A stretch of 35,927 nt of DNA. Source: JBAZLV01 sp041650055 (GTDB lineage: Bacteria > Nitrospirota > UBA9217). Below are positions 30,338 through 35,927 of the stretch, in pieces. Position 1 is the first letter of the stretch; each line of letters starts with the position of its first letter. Below the pieces are notes generated by a model that had not been told where the DNA came from, searched no databases, and saw only the letters and a program-made list of their open reading frames with translations. The stretch spans positions 1 through 35,927 of the forward strand of contig JBAZLV010000021.1 of the NCBI GenBank assembly GCA_041650055.1. The letters run 5' to 3'. A program made the position numbers and the translations under genes.

Positions 30338-30857
30338 TGCCTGCCTCAATAAGTTCCCTGCCTTCCTGCTTGCTCAAAATCCGGGTGACATCGAGCAGAA
30401 TAACAAGCCGACTTCCTGTTTTCCCCATTCCGGTAATGAGCTCGGCATATTGTCCGGTAGCCGCCTTCGGTGCCATTTCAATATCTCTGGATGACAGATT
30501 AAGAACTTCGTGTGCGCTGTCCACGATCAAAGCAAGCAGATCCTTTCCACTTCCGAACTCTGTACCGGGAATTGCTCCCCGGGTTATCACCATGCGCATG
30601 GTCCGTGGATTTTGCATGGTCCACGAAAGTTCGAACCGTTTCCGCAGATCCACGACCGGAATGATCGCTCCGCGAAAATTGATGACCCCTTCGATAAATT
30701 GCGGCATCCGGGGAAGCCGGGTTATCTTGATTGGCCTGATCACTTCTGAAATCAAGGTAATATCAAAGCCGTATTCCTCATCACCGATACTGAACACCAC
30801 GATCTGTATCACCGGATCATGGAGAGTCGGCTTGTTCTCTTTTTTTCTTTTTTCCAT
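30324..30857 (-). CDS. cheW: CheW coupling protein
   Basis: 177 residues, one CheW domain that links MCPs to CheA. Recognisable parts are QIVVFSIGDEEYGFDITLIS, the conserved RLPRMPQFIEGVINFRGAII followed by PVVDLRKRF, and LALIVDSAHEVL. The N-terminus is charged (MEKRKKENKPT). It follows the MCP gene by 17 nt. It is the only CheW in the window, and its usual partner CheA is not present, so cheA must lie elsewhere, perhaps upstream beyond the right edge. Confidence 0.95.
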   Translation of the reverse strand: MEKRKKENKPTLHDPVIQIVVFSIGDEEYGFDITLISEVIRPIKITRLPRMPQFIEGVINFRGAIIPVVDLRKRFELSWTMQNPRTMRMVITRGAIPGTEFGSGKDLLALIVDSAHEVLNLSSRDIEMAPKAATGQYAELITGMGKTGSRLVILLDVTRILSKQEGRELIEAGNAGY

Positions 30858-30874
30858 CGTTCTCTTATCCCTAA

Positions 30875-33007
30875 CTATGTCTTGAACCGTTCGATCTCTT
30901 TTTTGAGCGCTTCCGACTGCGCAACCATGACTTCCAGTACCGCATCCAAGCGTGAAGCTTCCTGCATATGCGCTGTGGCAATCTCTTTGATTCTGGCAAT
31001 TGCCTGAACGATCAAATCACTCCCGGTCTGGACTTCACTTACCGCCCGATTGACCAGTCCTATTTTCGTACTCATGTTTTCAACTGCTGCGGTGATTTCC
31101 TTGCTCCCTTTTGCCTGCGCATCCGTGGACATTTTGACAAATCCGGTCAGTTCCCGCATTTTTACGGATGCCTGTGTGATCTGTTCGCTCCCGATTTTCT
31201 GTTCATTCGCAGCGTGCGCGATCTGGTGGGTCATGTGCGTTATCTTGCTCACGGCATCGCTCACCTGCCGGATTCCGCGCGCCTGTTCAGCTGCTGCCTT
31301 GTTGATGCTCCGGCTCATATCGCGTGAAAGATTTGCGCGTTCAAGGATCTTTTGAAGGGCTTCGCCGGCGTCCCGTGCCAGCCGCACGCCGTCCTCAACC
31401 ATGCTGATCTCTTCCCGGGTCACGCCAACCGCCTCACGGGATTCTTCCTGAACGGCCATGATCAGTTTTCCGATTTCTTTCGTCGAGACGGCAGTCCGGT
31501 TGGCGAGTTCGCGGATTTCGGCAGCAACCACGGCGAATCCCTTGCCGTGTTCACCTGCCTGTGCCGCGAGAATGGCCGCATTCAAGGCCAGAAGCGCAGT
31601 CTGGTCAGTAATGTCTTCGATCACGGTCAGGATGCTTCCGATGTTTTCCGCGCGGTCGCCCAGCCGGTTGATCACATCTGCGGTACGGCGAACAGCCGCA
31701 TTGATTCTGTTCATTCCCTGGATTGTTTTTTCAATGGAGCGCATCCCCAGCTGCTGAGCATCCTCGGCAACCTCTTCCGCAAGCGCCGCCGACTCTCGGG
31801 CATTTGTTTCCACTTCCCGGACGGAAGCACTGATTTCTGCCGCAGATGCCGCCGTGTCATCAGCCGTAGTTGAAAGAGCTTCGACATTTTCGGCAATGCG
31901 GCGAACGGCTGCGGAGAGTTCGGTTATTGCGGCGGATGTCTGTTCGATGGTTGAAGACAACTCGGTCATGGTGGCTGCGACTTCACGAGTGGAAGCTGCC
32001 ATCTCAATGACCGATGAAGCGGTTTGTTCTGATGTTCCATGCAGATCGTCCACGTTTGCCGCTATTTCCCGGAGCGAAAAATGCATTTCATTGATCGACG
32101 ATGATGCTTCTCCCACGGAGTCGGTTTGAATCCTGCTTCCGCTTGCGATCTCTTTCGAAATCTGCTTGGACTCTTTCCAGAGTGATTCGGTCTTCTCCGC
32201 GGCGCGCTGCACCCCGTCAATCATTCCCTTCAGCCCGAGAATCATGCTGTTTAACCCTTGGCCGAGCATCCCGAGCTCATCACGGGTCTGTACCCGTACG
32301 CGGTGCGACAGATCGCCTGCGGCAATATCCGAGACAACCGTTACTGCCTCGGTTGTCCGGCTCACAATCATCCTTCTGACCAGAATCGACATCATGACGA
32401 TCAGGACACCGATAATAACCACACTTGTCCCGCCCAGCGTACGCATGACTTGCCGGGTGTCGTCCTGCACGCTTTTGTGCGACAGGCCGATAACCACGGT
32501 CCCGAGACGGGTCTTCCCGATCTGAACGGGAGCTTCAACCAAAAAAGGATTGAGCTGTTCTTTTGCCTGTTCCACCAGGACAACCATGTCATCTGTCTTC
32601 TGCTCATCCAAAAATGCTTTCATATCAGGTCGTGTGCGGTTGAATGCCGCATACGCCGTACTTATAATCGATTGAGAAGCGTCCGTTACATAGACATACA
32701 GCATGTCCGGGGACTCGGCTGCTTCCCGGACAAGACCGTTTACGGTGATATAATCCCGATGCAGCAGTGGATCCGTGATCGCCTTCGCGAAAAAGCGGCC
32801 CATATCATGACCGCGTTTTTCAAGCACCGCATACTGACCTTCCGTGAGAACACGCATAATGAGAATGGTGTTCAGGACAAGAAAGACGGATATGACAACC
32901 GTCAAGACAATCATGAATTTCAGCCACATACTGGAAGCAATACGGTGTATGATCGCCCCGAGAATTCCTTCCTGAAACAATTTTCGTACGGTGCTGTGCA
33001 TATGCAT
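30875..33007 (-). CDS. Methyl-accepting chemotaxis protein
   Basis: About 710 residues from ATG 33007 (ATG 33001 is equally possible; AAAGGG lies just upstream). TM1 is about 28-52 (KFMIVLTVVISVFLVLNTIL) and TM2 about 193-211 (VVIIGVLIVMMSILV), enclosing a periplasmic sensor of about 140 residues (VYVTDASQSIISTAYAAF). HAMP follows (about 211-265, DLSHRVRVQTRDELGMLGQG). The signalling hairpin tip is DQTALLALNAAILAAQAGEH, GKGFAVVAAEIRELANRT. The C-terminus ends EALKKEIERFKT with no CheR-binding pentapeptide. It lies 25 nt after the upstream MCP and 17 nt before cheW. Ligand unknown. Confidence 0.94.
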   Translation of the reverse strand: MHMHSTVRKLFQEGILGAIIHRIASSMWLKFMIVLTVVISVFLVLNTILIMRVLTEGQYAVLEKRGHDMGRFFAKAITDPLLHRDYITVNGLVREAAESPDMLYVYVTDASQSIISTAYAAFNRTRPDMKAFLDEQKTDDMVVLVEQAKEQLNPFLVEAPVQIGKTRLGTVVIGLSHKSVQDDTRQVMRTLGGTSVVIIGVLIVMMSILVRRMIVSRTTEAVTVVSDIAAGDLSHRVRVQTRDELGMLGQGLNSMILGLKGMIDGVQRAAEKTESLWKESKQISKEIASGSRIQTDSVGEASSSINEMHFSLREIAANVDDLHGTSEQTASSVIEMAASTREVAATMTELSSTIEQTSAAITELSAAVRRIAENVEALSTTADDTAASAAEISASVREVETNARESAALAEEVAEDAQQLGMRSIEKTIQGMNRINAAVRRTADVINRLGDRAENIGSILTVIEDITDQTALLALNAAILAAQAGEHGKGFAVVAAEIRELANRTAVSTKEIGKLIMAVQEESREAVGVTREEISMVEDGVRLARDAGEALQKILERANLSRDMSRSINKAAAEQARGIRQVSDAVSKITHMTHQIAHAANEQKIGSEQITQASVKMRELTGFVKMSTDAQAKGSKEITAAVENMSTKIGLVNRAVSEVQTGSDLIVQAIARIKEIATAHMQEASRLDAVLEVMVAQSEALKKEIERFKT

Positions 33008-33032
33008 GGACCCTTTCTTGGTTGCAGCAGGA

Positions 33033-35828
33033 TTATGCAGACGGCGTTTTTTCCTGCAGCAGGACAAGCAGATTTTTCATTCCCTCAAAATCAGCATCAC
33101 GCGCTCCGACAAATCCGGAATACCCGTTATCGATTTCTCCCAGGATCAGGGCGTCTTCGTTTTTTGACGTATCCAGCGCCAGAAGCGCTTGTCGGACGAG
33201 CTCCCGGGTCGCTGCATCAAGTTCCGAAGATGTAAAGATTGTTTTTTCCGGAATTTCTATGGAACTTTTTATGATGGCAAGACCGCTGCCCGCCAGCATT
33301 TTTGCGGTTGTTTCGCGAAGCCCGCCCGCATCAAACTCGCCCTGGATAACTGCTTTTGCAACCGCATCATGATGGCCAAGAAACGCATATTCCCGGAGAT
33401 CCTCAAGTCTGACCCCGGCTTCTGCCAAAAGAGCGCGGGGAATCATGAAACTGGATGCGGATCGTTTATCTCCGAATGCAAACCGTTTTCCTTTGATTTC
33501 TTCCAGCCGCGCGATTTTCTGGTCCGATCGGGTCACGATCGCAGCTCGGAAGTACGGAAGCTCGTTTCGTAATGCCGTGGCAAGCGGAATCAATGCTATT
33601 TTTTTCTGTGCTTCGATCGAAATCAGGGGATTCAGAAAAGCCAGATGCGTGGTACGCTCTTCAAAATCCTTCAAAAGCTGTCCTGTATCCGATGCAGGAA
33701 GGATTTCAACAGGCTTTTTCGTCGCCCGGGAAAGATACTCGGCAAGCGGAGTGAATCGACGTCTGACTTCCTCGGGATCATGAGATGCAAGAACGCTGAA
33801 CCTGAGGCCTCCACTGAGCGGTGCATGCCGGTCCTGCCGGATGGTCAGGGTCACGATTTCACGATTCAGTTGTTTTGTCTGCTGCCACAGCGTCTCGAGA
33901 GCGGCTGCCATGCTTTCAGCCCTGGTGACAGTCTGCCGGGGAAGGTTCTGAATTCGTTCAAGCGATTCCAGAATCTGAAGAATCGATTGCCGTTGTTCCC
34001 GGGTTCCGGCTGCAATAGCCCCTGCCCGGGCGGTGACATTGTCTGCTGCGCCTGCAATCTGTTTTCCGCCTCTGCCCTGTTCGGTCATCGCGTTTTGAAC
34101 CTGCCGGGCGATAGTGCGCATGTCATCAGTGGAATTCAGGATCATTTCCGTTCCCTTTGTCTGCGCATGCGTCGCCGTCATGATCTGTTCCGACATCTGC
34201 TTGACGTTCCTGATTGCTTCCCCTACTTTTTTGATACCATTCGTCTGCTCTGCCATTGCCCGCTCAATCGTCGTTGCCATTTCTGCAGATCGGGTGGAGC
34301 TGGACAAAATTTTATTCAACGCAGCATCCGCCTCACGGGAACGCTTGACCCCTTCCTCAACCGCCTGCAGCCCGTCCGTCATGGCATGAACGGCTTCCTT
34401 GGTTTCTTTCTGGACCGAGCCGATCAGGTTTGCAATATCCTGGGCTGAAGCGGTCGTCCGATCTGCAAGCCCCTTGATTTCCTCGGCGACCACGCTGAAT
34501 CCCTTTCCCTGTTCTCCGGCCTGCGCAGCAAGAATGGACGCATTTAAGGCTAGCAGGTTGGTCTTCTCGGCAACATCAACGATGACGCCCAGAATCTTCC
34601 CGATTTCCTGGGAACGCTGTCCCAGACGGGTAACCAGGCTGGAATAATGACTCACCGCGTTCTTGATGCCATCCATGGCATGGATGGTTTCGCGGATCGA
34701 CGTAGCGCCGATATCCTGCGCTTCCCGGAACACCTGCTGGGAAAGTTTCGCTGATTCCTGTGCAGTCTGTTCAACATCCCGAACCGCTGATTCGATCTGG
34801 ATTGCGGAAGCTGATGTCTGTTCCGCTGCCGCAGAAAGGCCTTCGACATGGTCTGCGACTTCCAGGATCGATGCAATCATTTCCGAGACGGAGGAAGTCA
34901 CCGCCTCGACAGACATGGTGAGCTCGTTCGTATGGCCAGCAACTTCCTGGTTCGAAGCGTTCATTTCTATAATGGCTGATGACGTTTCTTCGGCTGATGT
35001 GGAAAGACTTTCGGCGTTCTCTGCAATCGACTGAATCGATGCCGACATTTCACTCACCGACGCAGAGACACTTGAAACGGCCTCTGCTGAATCTTGTGCG
35101 CTCTTTTTTATTTCGCGTACTTCCGAGACAATAACCGGATTCAGGGTATTGATCCGCGAGGAGATATCCGCCATTTCTGCGACAAACCGTTCAAGCCGCT
35201 CGATAAGATAATTAATCCCTTTTGCAAGATCACCGATCTCGTCGCGATGAATGGTTTCAATCCGCCGTGTAAAATCCCTCCGGTCAATCATATCCTTGAC
35301 CGCGTGCCCGAGCCGATTGATTGGCAGCGTAACCGTGCGGGTAACGGCATAGGTCAGAATTCCCGCCAGGATGATAAAAATAAAAAGATGTTCAACCAGC
35401 GCGCTGAGCGCATAAGCGCTTAACCTGCTGTTCATGCCTTCCGGGTAAACCGTAAAATGAATTTCACCCAGCCGGGCATTGTTATGGAAAATCGAGGCAG
35501 GCGCCACGGCGATCCGTTGTTCGTCTGTTGACGGCTTTACCGCATGCACAAGACGCCGTCCTTCCGGGTCAACAATGGTCACCTCCTGAATATCCGGCGT
35601 CTCCATGAAATTGCGGACAAGGGAATTCAATCCGGAATAATCATTCCTGACCAGGAACGGCCCGGCGAGCCCTGCCATGAGCCGCGATCGCTCTTCTCCC
35701 TGCATCCGGGTTGTATCGATGATCAGCCGTTTTTCCATACTGTACCGGTAGGCACCGATCATTCCCATCGTCACGAATAATCCGGAGAAAATAACGATAA
35801 TAAACCGCTGTCGTACTCCGATATGCAC
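33033..35828 (-). CDS. MCP with C-terminal PhnD-like binding domain
   Basis: 931 residues from GTG 35828 (AAAGGAGG 5 nt upstream). TM1 is about 9-27 and TM2 about 143-163, with a periplasmic sensor of about 115 residues (VTIVDPEGRRLVHAV). HAMP is about 163-215, and the MCP signalling hairpin about 230-660 with tip EKTNLLALNASILAAQAGEQ. After residue 672 comes a phosphonate/phosphate-binding (PhnD, PF12974)-like domain: LRFSVLASHDPEEVRRRFTP, THLAFLNPLISIEA, LEEIKGKRFAFGDKRSASSF, FLGHHDAVAKAVIQGEFDAG. Such domains normally sit outside the cytoplasm; here it is predicted to be cytoplasmic, behind the returning signalling helix. It may sense an internal ligand or have a new role. Confidence 0.92.
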   Translation of the reverse strand: MHIGVRQRFIIVIFSGLFVTMGMIGAYRYSMEKRLIIDTTRMQGEERSRLMAGLAGPFLVRNDYSGLNSLVRNFMETPDIQEVTIVDPEGRRLVHAVKPSTDEQRIAVAPASIFHNNARLGEIHFTVYPEGMNSRLSAYALSALVEHLFIFIILAGILTYAVTRTVTLPINRLGHAVKDMIDRRDFTRRIETIHRDEIGDLAKGINYLIERLERFVAEMADISSRINTLNPVIVSEVREIKKSAQDSAEAVSSVSASVSEMSASIQSIAENAESLSTSAEETSSAIIEMNASNQEVAGHTNELTMSVEAVTSSVSEMIASILEVADHVEGLSAAAEQTSASAIQIESAVRDVEQTAQESAKLSQQVFREAQDIGATSIRETIHAMDGIKNAVSHYSSLVTRLGQRSQEIGKILGVIVDVAEKTNLLALNASILAAQAGEQGKGFSVVAEEIKGLADRTTASAQDIANLIGSVQKETKEAVHAMTDGLQAVEEGVKRSREADAALNKILSSSTRSAEMATTIERAMAEQTNGIKKVGEAIRNVKQMSEQIMTATHAQTKGTEMILNSTDDMRTIARQVQNAMTEQGRGGKQIAGAADNVTARAGAIAAGTREQRQSILQILESLERIQNLPRQTVTRAESMAAALETLWQQTKQLNREIVTLTIRQDRHAPLSGGLRFSVLASHDPEEVRRRFTPLAEYLSRATKKPVEILPASDTGQLLKDFEERTTHLAFLNPLISIEAQKKIALIPLATALRNELPYFRAAIVTRSDQKIARLEEIKGKRFAFGDKRSASSFMIPRALLAEAGVRLEDLREYAFLGHHDAVAKAVIQGEFDAGGLRETTAKMLAGSGLAIIKSSIEIPEKTIFTSSELDAATRELVRQALLALDTSKNEDALILGEIDNGYSGFVGARDADFEGMKNLLVLLQEKTPSA

Positions 35829-35848
35829 AACGCCTCCTTTGCTCCGGC

Positions 35849-35927
35849 TTAAAACTTGAACCCATCCAGCTCCGCCTGGAGCACAGCCGCTTTTTCCTTG
35901 ATCGCCTGCACGGCAACTTCCATTTCA
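35849..35927 (-). CDS. C-terminal end of a third chemoreceptor (partial)
   Basis: Only 25 codons and a TAA stop are inside the window: EMEVAVQAIKEKAAVLQAEL followed by DGFKF. The ending closely resembles the last residues of the MCP at 30875-33007 (EALKKEIERFKT) and other MCP C-termini. It lies about 20 nt upstream of the MCP-PhnD gene on the same strand, so three receptors are probably tandem. Too short for firm assignment. Confidence 0.6.
   Translation of the reverse strand, partial: EMEVAVQAIKEKAAVLQAELDGFKF

Noticed and set aside
32258..33235. Long plus-strand open frame (325 codons) opposite the two chemoreceptor genes
   Set aside because: It is antisense to strongly supported MCP reading frames, spans two of them, has no recognisable domain, and is rich in His/Arg as expected for a shadow frame.
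30875..35828. Recent duplication of the two adjacent chemoreceptors
   Set aside because: The signalling helices share the general MCP pattern, but the sensor domains and tip sequences differ clearly, and no long near-identical stretch was seen.

Overview
The window looks like part of the chromosome of an anaerobic, Gram-negative-type bacterium. Several small genes carry lipoprotein signal peptides, and there is an MscS channel and membrane chemoreceptors. The folate genes belong to the methyl branch of the Wood-Ljungdahl (reductive acetyl-CoA) type of one-carbon metabolism. Desulfobacterota, Nitrospirota or Omnitrophota-like lineages would fit, but nothing here fixes the phylum. No rRNA, tRNA or CRISPR array was seen.

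Layout. (1) 1-3240 is an AT-rich accessory edge. It holds an insertion-sequence end with the first codons of a probable transposase, a small membrane protein, two lipoproteins, a tyrosine/dual-specificity phosphatase pseudogene that lost its catalytic loop, a relic of the 3' end of a second fhs gene, and a YceK-like lipoprotein with its own promoter and terminator. (2) 3245-19839 is a long minus-strand one-carbon/folate locus. In transcription order it reads 5-formyl-THF cyclo-ligase, folE, hdrC, hdrB, hdrA (giant), mvhD, metV, metF, panB, thyX, a stand-alone MetH reactivation domain, metH, fhs. (3) 19961-23680 is a housekeeping stretch: rlmN, ppsR, a DUF5752-like fragment, mscS and a small helical protein. 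(4) 23767-35927 is a minus-strand chemosensory cluster. In transcription order it reads an MCP (edge), an MCP fused to a PhnD-like binding domain, an MCP, cheW, a HEAT-repeat protein, cheR, cheB, a decayed REP-type transposase, a GAF coiled-coil protein, cheY, and a degenerate receiver-PilZ protein. No cheA lies in the window.

How the genes work together. Fhs loads formate on THF, FolE starts pterin synthesis and the cyclo-ligase salvages 5-formyl-THF. Methylene-THF is used by MetFV (with HdrABC-MvhD as the probable electron-supply complex), ThyX and PanB. Methyl-THF goes to MetH, whose reactivation domain is a separate gene. HdrA is unusually large: two HdrA-like units, the first interrupted by a GltD/NfnB-like flavoprotein, which may supply the NAD(P)H site that RnfC2 provides in Moorella. 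FolD, AcsE and CODH/ACS are absent from the window.

A striking structural feature is that all seven gaps between non-overlapping genes in the one-carbon locus contain a repeat: three AT-rich long hairpins, three GTCAT...CCCG palindromic elements (one gap also holds a MITE-like element), and one CACGGAT repeat. The chemosensory cluster shows only one decayed mobile-element relic.
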